The translations under genes were made by a program, and so were the position numbers. From Candidatus Martarchaeota archaeon (lineage in GTDB: Archaea; Micrarchaeota; Micrarchaeia; Micrarchaeales; Micrarchaeaceae), in assembly GCA_023485645.1 (NCBI GenBank), contig JAMCZM010000019.1, forward strand, positions 1-24,450: a stretch of 24,450 bases of DNA, written 5' to 3'. The notes under the pieces were generated by a model. It saw nothing but the letters and a program-made list of their open reading frames with translations. It was not told the origin of the DNA and made no database searches. Position 1 is the first letter of the stretch, and the number at the start of each line of letters is the position of its first letter. Shown piece after piece: positions 6,758-13,672 of this stretch.

Positions 6758-8073
6758 AAACTAAAGATACGATATGGCTTGCGTTAAAAGGCATATCACA
6801 ACGAAAGCTTAGAACAGGATTGACCATTTTAAGCGTAGTTATAGGAGTTGCTGCAATTGTCGCACTCGTCTCATTAGTTGCTGGAATTTCTGCAAGCATA
6901 TCTAGCTCATTGTCTAGTATAGGCCCCACATCACTTTACATACTGCCTAAAACAGGCATATTTACGGTAGCAACAATCGCATCAATAGAATCCTTACCTA
7001 ATGTAAGCGTCGTTGTGCCTATGATAAGGCTTAATGCAAATGCAACAGTTGATGGACAACAAATATCAACAACAATAATAGGTGTAAACAACTACAGCAT
7101 TTCAAATGTGCTTGGAACTGTGAATTTATATAATGGAAACGTTTACAATCAAACATCTACAGACGTGGGAATTTTTGGGCATGGCATTGCATTCCCATCA
7201 ACACTGCAAACCTCACCATCTATAACACTTGACGAACCTATATACCTTACAGAGAAAGGAATTTCTAGTACAAAGAGCGTAGCAATAGTTCCTGTTGGCG
7301 TCTTAAATTCATATGGTTCTTCTATATTAATAGATCCTGATACATCTATATTTGTACCTTTACAAATTGCCCAGGCTATAGAAAATAGAGACTCTTATAA
7401 TTTAATATTGGTAAAAGCAACAAATGCAAGTTCCGTTGGAGCATTAGACACATTGTTAACAAATGTTTATGGAAGCAGCGCAACTATATTCTCCGTTCAA
7501 AAGATAGCACAAACTGTATCTTCGATAACTGGTTCGCTTGGCATTCTTTTAGGATCAATCGCGGGCATCTCTTTGATTGTTGCAGGAATAAGTATATTGA
7601 GTATAATGATGGTTTCAGTAAATGAAAGAACTCACGAAATAGGGATATTAAAATCAATTGGTTTCAAAAAACGAGATATTTTAATTTTATTTCTCTCAGA
7701 AGCATTAATAATAGGAATAGCAGGTGGCGTTATAGGCGTTGTAGCAGGAACTGGAGGGTCTTATATATTACCGGTTTTGTTAAGTAGTGCAAGTACTAGT
7801 AGTAGTGGGGCTCATGCTGGTAGCGGTTTTGGAGGACCTACTATTAGGGGTGGTGGAAATTTTAGAAGTAGTGGAGGATCTACTGCTTTCTCTGGTGGTA
7901 CGCAAGGCTCTGGTAGCACAACAAGTTCATCAATATCTCTAACACCGATAGTTACACCAACAATAGTAGTTATTGCCATAGCTATTGCGATTATAGTAAG
8001 TATTGCAGCAAGTTTATATCCTGCATGGAAGGCATCTACTGTAGATCCGATAAAGGCATTGCGTTCAGAATAG
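6754..8073 (+). CDS. MacB/FtsX-family ABC permease
   Basis: A 439-aa permease with the MacB topology. One helix at about 22-44 follows ALKGISQRKLRTGLT, a large extracytoplasmic MacB_PCD-like region spans 45-260, and three C-terminal helices lie at about 263-288, 310-332 and 398-420. The cytoplasmic coupling segment NERTHEIGILKSIGFKKRDI (290-309) and the terminal YPAWKASTVDPIKALRSE are hallmark family sequences. The last extracellular loop (about 344-395) is replaced by an unusual 50-residue Ser/Gly/Thr-rich stretch, of the type GSGFGGPTIRGGGN. This family exports peptides, lipids or lipoproteins, or transmits mechanical force. It is the last gene of the operon, coupled by an ATGA overlap. Confidence 0.94.
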   Translation: MKTKDTIWLALKGISQRKLRTGLTILSVVIGVAAIVALVSLVAGISASISSSLSSIGPTSLYILPKTGIFTVATIASIESLPNVSVVVPMIRLNANATVDGQQISTTIIGVNNYSISNVLGTVNLYNGNVYNQTSTDVGIFGHGIAFPSTLQTSPSITLDEPIYLTEKGISSTKSVAIVPVGVLNSYGSSILIDPDTSIFVPLQIAQAIENRDSYNLILVKATNASSVGALDTLLTNVYGSSATIFSVQKIAQTVSSITGSLGILLGSIAGISLIVAGISILSIMMVSVNERTHEIGILKSIGFKKRDILILFLSEALIIGIAGGVIGVVAGTGGSYILPVLLSSASTSSSGAHAGSGFGGPTIRGGGNFRSSGGSTAFSGGTQGSGSTTSSSISLTPIVTPTIVVIAIAIAIIVSIAASLYPAWKASTVDPIKALRSE

Positions 8074-8092
8074 TTTTACATTAAACGATATG

Positions 8093-8103
8093 CTTAAATA
8101 TAT
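8093..8103 (+). promoter_or_regulatory. TATA-like box for the 97-aa gene
   Basis: CTTAAATATAT is 33-43 nt upstream of the TTG at 8136, giving a predicted leader of about 10 nt. It separates the ABC operon from the next transcription unit. Confidence 0.4.
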
Positions 8104-8135
8104 GCGGTACAACCACAATATATATAGGCGATTGG

Positions 8136-8429
8136 TTGGCTGAGATAAATATTAATCCACAAAAATATATTGGGAGAAGTTTACGCCGTGACCCACTTAC
8201 AAAACCTATAAATGGTTATAAAGTTATGACTATTGTAGATGAAGAACGATTGCGCCCAAAACACCTTAGTACAGATGAATTATATAGTATAGATAGATTA
8301 CTAATTTTAAGAAATTTTGCAAAAAAGGAGCTATCACAATTAAATGAAGTACTACCAAGCCCTACAATTGTAAAAATTGAGACTATTTTACAAAATTTAA
8401 TAGACACTATAGAAAATTTAGAGAGATAG
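8136..8429 (+). CDS. Unknown 97-aa protein
   Basis: Not recognised. The frame begins at TTG 8136 (MAEININPQKYIGRS); no in-frame ATG would retain the N-terminal region. A TATA-like box and a GCGAT element 3 nt before the start support it. The product is soluble and without cysteines. A basic N-terminal half contains GRSLRRDPLT and MTIVDEERLRPKHL. The C-terminal half is predicted to be two amphipathic helices, the last one (IVKIETILQNLIDTIENL) with a heptad-like pattern that could dimerise. It ends 30 nt before the peptidase gene on the same strand, so the two may be co-transcribed. Confidence 0.7.
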   Translation: MAEININPQKYIGRSLRRDPLTKPINGYKVMTIVDEERLRPKHLSTDELYSIDRLLILRNFAKKELSQLNEVLPSPTIVKIETILQNLIDTIENLER

Positions 8430-8459
8430 CATATTAAATTTTCCTTTTTATTTACTATT

Positions 8460-10031
8460 ATGGACAATAGTTTTGACGCAAATTATATGCTTAATAGAAT
8501 CATTGAAGTAGATATACCATTTAACGCTTCTCTTTTTTCAATTGAAGAGATTAAGGTAATAGAAAAACTAGTAAACGCATCTAAATTAATTGATAAATTA
8601 TATCTTTTACAGATATATAAAAAAAATGATGAAATAATTAAAAAGCTCTCATCCAAAAACCAAATTCTATTAAAATATTTTATGTGGAATATGAGCCCAT
8701 GGGATAGACTAAATAATGATGCTCCTTTTGCAGTTGATTTCAAGCGTCCACTAGGTGTTGAATTTTATCCATATGATATTAGCAAAAATGAATTTTTAGA
8801 TCGCATGAATAATTCTAAGGATAAAGATGCATTTACAAGTTTTTATACAGTGATACGAAGAAGAACTAATGAACTTGTCGCGGTCCCATATTCTGAGGAA
8901 TATGCAGAAATATTAGAATCCATTTCAAATATTATGGAGGACGCGGCGCAGATAACTACAAATCAATCACTTAAAAAATTTTTACATGAGAGGGCAAAGG
9001 CATTCTTAAGCAACGATTATTTTAATTCTGAAATTTTATACATAGACTTAGATAGCAAAATAGATATCACTATAGGACCTTATGAAGTTTATGATGATAT
9101 GTTATTTGGATATAAAGCAGCATTTGAATCGTTCATACACATAAAAAATTATGATGAGAGCGAAAAATTAAATGTGTATTCAAAATATTTAAGCGAGATA
9201 GACAACATTCTTCCAGTTGATAAAAAATATATTTTTACCAAAAAGAGCCAAGAATCACATACATTAGTCACAGATCTTATATATTCTGGAGGAGGCGCAA
9301 ATGGGGGTTATAGAGCCCAAGCATATAATCTACCCAATGATGATAAAGTAAGAGAGGTTAAAGGCAGTAAAAAAGTATTAATCAAAAATATAATGAATGA
9401 AAAATTCACAAAACTTGTACTACCTATGGTGGATATGTTAATACTTGAATCACAGAAAAAATACATAAATTTTGACGCTCATTTTAAATTCGTTCTGTTC
9501 CACGAATTATCACATGGTTTGGGACCTGCGTTTATAATAAAAGACGGTATTAAATTACCAGTTTCAGATGGTATGATGGAATTTAACTCTGGGATTGAGG
9601 AAGCAAAGGCAGATATTTGCGGCATTTATATTGCGGAGTATCTTGCGAACAAAAAAGTAATACAAAATGACATTGATGAAATATATGCCACATACCTAAT
9701 AAATATATTCAGGGCCATAAGGTTTGGTATAAGCGAGGCACATGGAATGGCTATGATGATGGAATATAACTACCTTAAATCGAAAGGCGGTATAGGGTTT
9801 AAAAATAATAAATTCTACTTCGATTCTGAGTCTATGCACAACGGGATAATTTTATTATTAGAAGATTTTCTAAATATACAAGCATCTGGCAACTACCAAT
9901 TAGCAAAAGACTTTGTAAAAAAATACAATTTTATACCAACAGAAATTAAAGATTCAATAAAAGGACTAAAAGATTTTCCCATTGATATATATCCGGTATT
10001 TCAATATGATAAAAAATCTGGACTTATATGA
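8460..10031 (+). CDS. DPP III-like (M49-like) zinc metallopeptidase
   Basis: A 523-aa soluble enzyme without signal peptide or membrane segment, so probably cytoplasmic. The zinc site is HELSHGLGP (His348, Glu349, His352), followed about 30 residues later by EEAKADICGIY, whose Glu380/Glu381 supply the third ligand. This HExxH...EExxAD pairing is the arrangement of dipeptidyl peptidase III and its prokaryotic relatives. Classical M49 has the longer HExxGH, so this belongs to the HELSHGLGP-bearing branch. Other supporting segments are GGGANGGYRAQAYNLPNDD (278-296) and WNMSPWDRL near residue 77-84. The expected role is removal of dipeptides or short-peptide turnover; a true substrate is unproven. 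The start is ATG 8460, with an AT-rich TATA-like stretch at 8432-8441. Confidence 0.85.
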   Translation: MDNSFDANYMLNRIIEVDIPFNASLFSIEEIKVIEKLVNASKLIDKLYLLQIYKKNDEIIKKLSSKNQILLKYFMWNMSPWDRLNNDAPFAVDFKRPLGVEFYPYDISKNEFLDRMNNSKDKDAFTSFYTVIRRRTNELVAVPYSEEYAEILESISNIMEDAAQITTNQSLKKFLHERAKAFLSNDYFNSEILYIDLDSKIDITIGPYEVYDDMLFGYKAAFESFIHIKNYDESEKLNVYSKYLSEIDNILPVDKKYIFTKKSQESHTLVTDLIYSGGGANGGYRAQAYNLPNDDKVREVKGSKKVLIKNIMNEKFTKLVLPMVDMLILESQKKYINFDAHFKFVLFHELSHGLGPAFIIKDGIKLPVSDGMMEFNSGIEEAKADICGIYIAEYLANKKVIQNDIDEIYATYLINIFRAIRFGISEAHGMAMMMEYNYLKSKGGIGFKNNKFYFDSESMHNGIILLLEDFLNIQASGNYQLAKDFVKKYNFIPTEIKDSIKGLKDFPIDIYPVFQYDKKSGLI

Positions 10032-10059
10032 AAAAAAAGATGAACGTTTTGGATTTATA

Positions 10060-10599
10060 ATGTCCAGGGCATATAATTTTTTTACTATGACAAATGCTAG
10101 TAAAAATATTTACAATACAATAATATCAGATATCACCGCTAAAAAATTTAATAGCCTTTTAGATATTGGTTGTGGCACAGGAGTTGTAATAAAGAACATA
10201 GCAAAAAAACACAACGGAACATACTATGGAATTGATCCTTCTCCATCTATGATAAACATAGCAAATAAAAACAACATCAACGTCACATTTATCCTTGGCT
10301 CTAATAGAAAACTGCCTAAAAATAAAAAATTTGACATAATATTTTCATCATTATCATTCCACCACTGGCCCGATAAAGAAACATCCATAACACATATAAT
10401 AGATTCATTAAACCCTGGAGGCACTTTTGTAATATATGAAAGCGATAAAGATAAAATAGGTTATTTGACCAGAATATTTATAGGCAGCCATGCGATGACA
10501 AAAAAAGAGTTTAAAGAGATTTCTTTTAATATAAGGAAAAAAATTAAAATCAGACATAAAAATTCTCTTATAATTGCAGAAATAAAAAAAGTACCATGA
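10060..10599 (+). CDS. Class I SAM-dependent methyltransferase
   Basis: A 179-aa Rossmann-fold methyltransferase. Motif I is LLDIGCGTG (33-41) and the acidic SAM-ribose residue is Asp59 in GIDPS. Motif IV region FDIIFSSLSFHHWPD (91-105) and the post-motif strand SLNPGGTFVIYESD (116-129) complete the Methyltransf_11-like core. The C-terminus, with MTKKEF (146-151) and a basic helix, is typical of small-molecule or lipid/quinone methylases, but no substrate can be assigned. I chose ATG 10060 because GGATTTATA precedes it, as before the start at 19469. An in-frame ATG at 10006 would add 18 residues and overlap the peptidase gene by 26 nt. Either way the gene follows the peptidase closely and is probably co-transcribed. 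Confidence 0.88.
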   Translation: MSRAYNFFTMTNASKNIYNTIISDITAKKFNSLLDIGCGTGVVIKNIAKKHNGTYYGIDPSPSMINIANKNNINVTFILGSNRKLPKNKKFDIIFSSLSFHHWPDKETSITHIIDSLNPGGTFVIYESDKDKIGYLTRIFIGSHAMTKKEFKEISFNIRKKIKIRHKNSLIIAEIKKVP

Positions 10600-10721
10600 T
10601 CAGATTTTAACATAAAATTAATTTATGGATAGCACTTAAGCCAAACCTTAAATCAAAGAGTGAAAACATCATCAGAGCAAAGTTACTATATTTTTATCAG
10701 TAAAAACATATTGATATCATA

Positions 10722-10763
10722 GTGGTAGGTTAATTTTGCCCACTCCTTTTTCCTGCCCGCCAC
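10722..10763. other. GC-rich block with imperfect hairpin between convergent genes
   Basis: Inside the 225-nt gap between the methyltransferase and nuoH lies an unusually GC-rich segment. GTGG (10722-10725) can pair with CCAC (10760-10763), and TAGG (10726-10729) with CCTG (10752-10755). The loop is pyrimidine-rich and includes a T5 run, and one side carries a four-base bulge. It could be a terminator region for the two convergent transcripts or a small RNA. No tRNA features (no GTTCRA arm) are present. The rest of the gap holds nothing I can identify. Confidence 0.25.
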
Positions 10764-10824
10764 AGCTTGTGTAGAAATCTTTGTTATTAAGCTTATTGCA
10801 ATTAAAATACTATCTAAATTTTAA

Positions 10825-11859
10825 TTATCTTACAAAGATCAAAAATGTCACTATAATATTTATTATGGCAAGTGGAGTTAGATAAAGCCACCCATTCCTA
10901 ATTATATTATTTATTTTCATACGTACTGTTGTAGCCCTAACAATTATTATAGCAATACTAACTATTATTACCTTTATTGCAATCCAAAATATTGCAGGAA
11001 GAAACGAAGGACCAAGCCAACCTCCTAAAAATATTAATGATATAAGAAGTGATCCCACAAATACTCTAGTGTAATCAGTAAATAAGGCGAGTGCATAGTA
11101 TGGGGCGCTTATATCCGTAAGCCATCCAGCTATTAATTCGTTATCTGCCTCACGCACATCGAATGGTGGGCGCTCCATTTCTGCAAGCATGACTATAAAA
11201 AAGATTATAAACCCTATTGGCATTATAAGGGCAAACCATACATTTCTCTGTGTCTGGACTATATTATATAAACTAAAGCCGCGTGATAGCATTGCCGATG
11301 CAACTACAACTAGTAACATAGGAATTTCATAGCTTATCATAACCATTACAGATCTTTGGGCACTTATTGAGGCAAATTTATTACCACTAGTCCATCCAAC
11401 CAAAAAGAGCAGCAATGGTGAAAATGAGAGTATTGTAAATACAACTAATAGACTTATAGTTGCGTTTATTCCAACAAATGATCCGGATATCGGAATAAAA
11501 AATAATGTAAATAGAAGAAGTGCGTATGTAACAGGCATTATTATGTTAAACAATGGCATATCAGCATTTTTGGGCATTATATTCTCTTTTGACAGTAACT
11601 TAGTTACATCTGCAAAGTTCTGTAATAAACCGAATTTACCCACATATGTAGGGCCATGTCTTGACTGAATTCTTGCGATTATTTTTCGTTCTAACCATCC
11701 AAATAAATAGACAAATAACACTACTAAAATCATAAGCATTATAATAAATGCGATTATTGCTATTATCAATGATATTACAGAAACGCTGCTTGATGCATTT
11801 GAGAGGGTATAGTATATATAGGAGAGTACACCGCTTATAATGCTATTTGAATATGACAT
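10825..11859 (-). CDS. nuoH: NADH-quinone oxidoreductase (complex I) subunit H
   Basis: A 344-aa, eight-helix membrane subunit of complex I that forms the quinone chamber and the link to the proton channels. Diagnostic loops are present: WLERKIIARIQSRHGPTYVG (75-94) with FGLLQNFADVTKLLSKE just after, and EMERPPFDVREADNELIAGW (227-246), the acidic quinone-site loop. A later IFLGGWLGP segment also fits. Length matches the family. No other nuo/fpo subunit lies within the window, so the gene is an orphan here. In most genomes nuoH is embedded in a nuo operon. A function in a membrane-bound hydrogenase is less likely because the RHGP and ADNELIAG loops read as respiratory type. The start is ATG 11859, divergent from the gene at 11912 across only 52 nt. 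Confidence 0.93.
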   Translation of the reverse strand: MSYSNSIISGVLSYIYYTLSNASSSVSVISLIIAIIAFIIMLMILVVLFVYLFGWLERKIIARIQSRHGPTYVGKFGLLQNFADVTKLLSKENIMPKNADMPLFNIIMPVTYALLLFTLFFIPISGSFVGINATISLLVVFTILSFSPLLLFLVGWTSGNKFASISAQRSVMVMISYEIPMLLVVVASAMLSRGFSLYNIVQTQRNVWFALIMPIGFIIFFIVMLAEMERPPFDVREADNELIAGWLTDISAPYYALALFTDYTRVFVGSLLISLIFLGGWLGPSFLPAIFWIAIKVIIVSIAIIIVRATTVRMKINNIIRNGWLYLTPLAIINIIVTFLIFVR

Positions 11860-11880
11860 AGTAAAGCGCTCACATTTAAG

Positions 11881-11890
11881 GTATTTATCT
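11881..11890. promoter_or_regulatory. TATA-like element shared by divergent genes
   Basis: GTATTTATCT lies 22-31 nt from both divergent starts, nuoH at 11859 and the 87-aa gene at 11912. It is AT-rich in both orientations and is the only good TATA-like element in the 52-nt spacer, so it may serve both directions. Confidence 0.35.
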
Positions 11891-11911
11891 TTTGCTTTTT
11901 ATTATAATCTT

Positions 11912-12175
11912 ATGTTATCAGAAATGGCGGCGCGTATATTAAAAGATGGTAAAATAAAAGCCAGGGTAAAGCGTGCAGGAATGCTGCAGGTACTAACATT
12001 CGAAATACGTAGAGTGACGCAGGGGAACATATCATTCCCTGAACTTTATGTAAAACGCATGATAGATTTAAACGAGCTTACAAGGTTAGCAAAAGAATTC
12101 GGGTTGCCCGTTGAAGCTGAAAACGGCAGGGCATTCCCCGAAGGCACAGGAGCAATGGATTTTGTAGGTTTATAA
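11912..12175 (+). CDS. Unknown 87-aa basic protein
   Basis: Not recognised as a named family, though its sequence has the look of a conserved archaeal small protein. I chose ATG 11912, placed about 26 nt after the TATA-like element; ATG 11924 is a near alternative. An upstream in-frame ATG at 11840 would run into the start of nuoH on the other strand and is disfavoured. The protein is alpha/beta. A strongly basic first strand region, DGKIKARVKRAGMLQVLTF, is followed by EIRRVTQGN and a helix, IDLNELTRLAKEFGL. It ends in a Gly/Pro-rich tail, NGRAFPEGTGAMDF. It has no cysteines or membrane segment. It ends 6 nt from the stop of the convergent zinc-ribbon gene. Confidence 0.75.
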   Translation: MLSEMAARILKDGKIKARVKRAGMLQVLTFEIRRVTQGNISFPELYVKRMIDLNELTRLAKEFGLPVEAENGRAFPEGTGAMDFVGL

Positions 12176-12181
12176 ATTACA

Positions 12182-12319
12182 TTAACCTCCTATTTTAAAC
12201 ATCTTTGTTCCGCATTTTGGGCATGTGCCAGATGACGCCTTCTTGCCATTCTTCATTACAACAGGCTTTACATCCTTCATTTCACGCTTTTCTTTACATT
12301 TCATACAATATGCTTCCAT
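12182..12319 (-). CDS. 45-aa zinc-ribbon microprotein (DUF5679-like)
   Basis: A short complete gene: ATG 12319 to TAA 12184-12182. The product begins MEAYCMKCKEKREMKD and ends SGTCPKCGTKMFKIGG. Two Cys-x2-Cys knuckles (Cys5/Cys8 and Cys33/Cys36) form a one-zinc ribbon. The arrangement 'AYCMKCKEKREMKD...CPxCGTKMFKIG' is that of DUF5679 proteins, found in archaea, bacteria and viruses, with no proven function; nucleic-acid or protein binding is a guess. GTGAT lies 3 nt before the ATG, the local ribosome-binding pattern. It starts 48 nt after the permease stop on the same strand, so it may be the last gene of that transcript. Confidence 0.85.
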   Translation of the reverse strand: MEAYCMKCKEKREMKDVKPVVMKNGKKASSGTCPKCGTKMFKIGG

Positions 12320-12367
12320 ACTATCACAGTCTTATATTCTATTGTAGCATATTAAAAGTTATTGTAA

Positions 12368-13606
12368 TCAGAGATAAAAAAATGCAAGGTATATAAACAT
12401 ATTTATTAAGGCAAGTGGGAGCCCTATTTTAGCAAATTCGGCAAATGTTATATTATGGTTGCGCTTCTCTGCAATACTTATTATTATAACATTGCTTGCT
12501 GCGCCCAAAACCAACATATTACCAGCTATTGTACTTCCCGATGCAAGCGCCATTAATTGCATTATATTTGAATTGGTAGTATTTAGTATATTTGTGTACA
12601 ATAAAACCAGCGGCACATTAGATATAAATTGGCTTCCAAGCATACTAAATACCATTATATTTAACAAAGAGGTTGATGCACTTTTTATTAAGGTTATTGA
12701 CTGTAGTATGCCAGATTGCCATATGCCACCTATTATGACAAACATTGATATAAAAAATAGTATAGTACCCCAATCCACATTTTTTATTATTTTTAGTCTT
12801 TTTTTACTAAAAATAATTATTGGAAGTGCGGATACTATTGGAATATAAAATAGGTAATTTTTTGCCCCTATGTTTATTGTAGTGTAAAAAATATATACAA
12901 TTATAAGAACTAAAAACAGAGAGATTGATATTTTTGAAAGTAAAAACAATCCCTTAGTATTTTGCACTTTAGGCTTCTTTATTTTTATCTTTTTATTTAT
13001 CTCAGATTTGAATAATACACGTATAAATAAGTAAAGCACAAATAAATTTATTATTGTTGGAATGGCAAGATAAATAAAAAATATGCTAAATGGGTTTACT
13101 ATTATTTTATTTGAGGCTACAATCAAATTTTGCGGATTTCCTATGGGGCTCATGACACTTCCAATCGTTATTGAAAATGCAAGTGCAAATAACAGCATTT
13201 TTGAATTTATTTTATTCTCCTTTGATGCCATAAGCATTAGGGGGGTACCAATTATTGCAACAGCATCGTTCATTAATATTGTGGAAATTAGACCCATACC
13301 AAATATTATAAATAATATTAAGGTGTTTGTTGACCGTGCACGTTTAAAAAGCTTATAGGATATATAAGCGATATATCCACTCTCCTCTAATGCAACCCCA
13401 ATTATGAATATACCTAAAAGAAAAAGTATTATGTCAAAATTTACATAAGTAATTGCCAAATTAATAGATATTTGACCTAATAGTAACATAACTATAGCTC
13501 CAGCCATAGTTATCCACCATATTCTTAATTTTTTATAGATTGCGCTGCGTATGGCCACTAATACAAAAACTGCAACAACTATTAAAATAGGTATAAATGA
13601 TACCAT
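12368..13606 (-). CDS. ArsB/NhaD-type (ion transporter superfamily) permease
   Basis: A 412-aa integral membrane protein with about ten to twelve helices in two halves. Key segments are FDIILFLLGIFIIGVALEESG (58-78), TILMNDAVAIIGTPLM (about 110-125) and SVMSPIGNPQNLIVASNK (154-171). The NDA and GNPQN motifs are the paired substrate-site signatures of the ArsB, NhaD and CitMHS branches of the ion transporter superfamily. In the second half, SQFISNVPLVLLY and GNMLVLGAASNVI repeat the pattern. The substrate could be arsenite, sodium/proton, or an organic or inorganic anion; sequence alone does not decide, and no arsenic regulator or arsA is adjacent. The start is ATG 13606, preceded by TGAT. It lies 66 nt downstream of the surface-protein gene on the same strand. 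Confidence 0.88.
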   Translation of the reverse strand: MVSFIPILIVVAVFVLVAIRSAIYKKLRIWWITMAGAIVMLLLGQISINLAITYVNFDIILFLLGIFIIGVALEESGYIAYISYKLFKRARSTNTLILFIIFGMGLISTILMNDAVAIIGTPLMLMASKENKINSKMLLFALAFSITIGSVMSPIGNPQNLIVASNKIIVNPFSIFFIYLAIPTIINLFVLYLFIRVLFKSEINKKIKIKKPKVQNTKGLFLLSKISISLFLVLIIVYIFYTTINIGAKNYLFYIPIVSALPIIIFSKKRLKIIKNVDWGTILFFISMFVIIGGIWQSGILQSITLIKSASTSLLNIMVFSMLGSQFISNVPLVLLYTNILNTTNSNIMQLMALASGSTIAGNMLVLGAASNVIIISIAEKRNHNITFAEFAKIGLPLALINMFIYLAFFYL

Positions 13607-13672
13607 AACATCATTTCAACTGCGATACTACAATTAATATTATACATCGAAAATGTTATACGATCGGTATAC

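Noticed and set aside
10600..10690. Possible C/D box small RNA on the minus strand (CTGATGATG near 10670 and CTGA near 10601).
   Set aside because: The box sequences are only partial matches, no internal D'/C' pair fits, and the flanks cannot form a terminal stem.
10722..10763. tRNA or SRP RNA in the GC-rich block.
   Set aside because: There is no T-arm GTTCRA, no acceptor stem and no SRP domain IV tetraloop signature. Only a weak two-part hairpin is present.
12205..12396. Plus-strand 63-codon frame opposite the zinc-ribbon gene.
   Set aside because: The minus strand encodes two CxxC knuckles with a good ribosome-binding site. The plus frame is a His/Ser-rich shadow.
13083..13358. Plus-strand frame opposite the ArsB/NhaD-type permease.
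   Set aside because: Antisense of a conserved permease segment. No start signal or family features.
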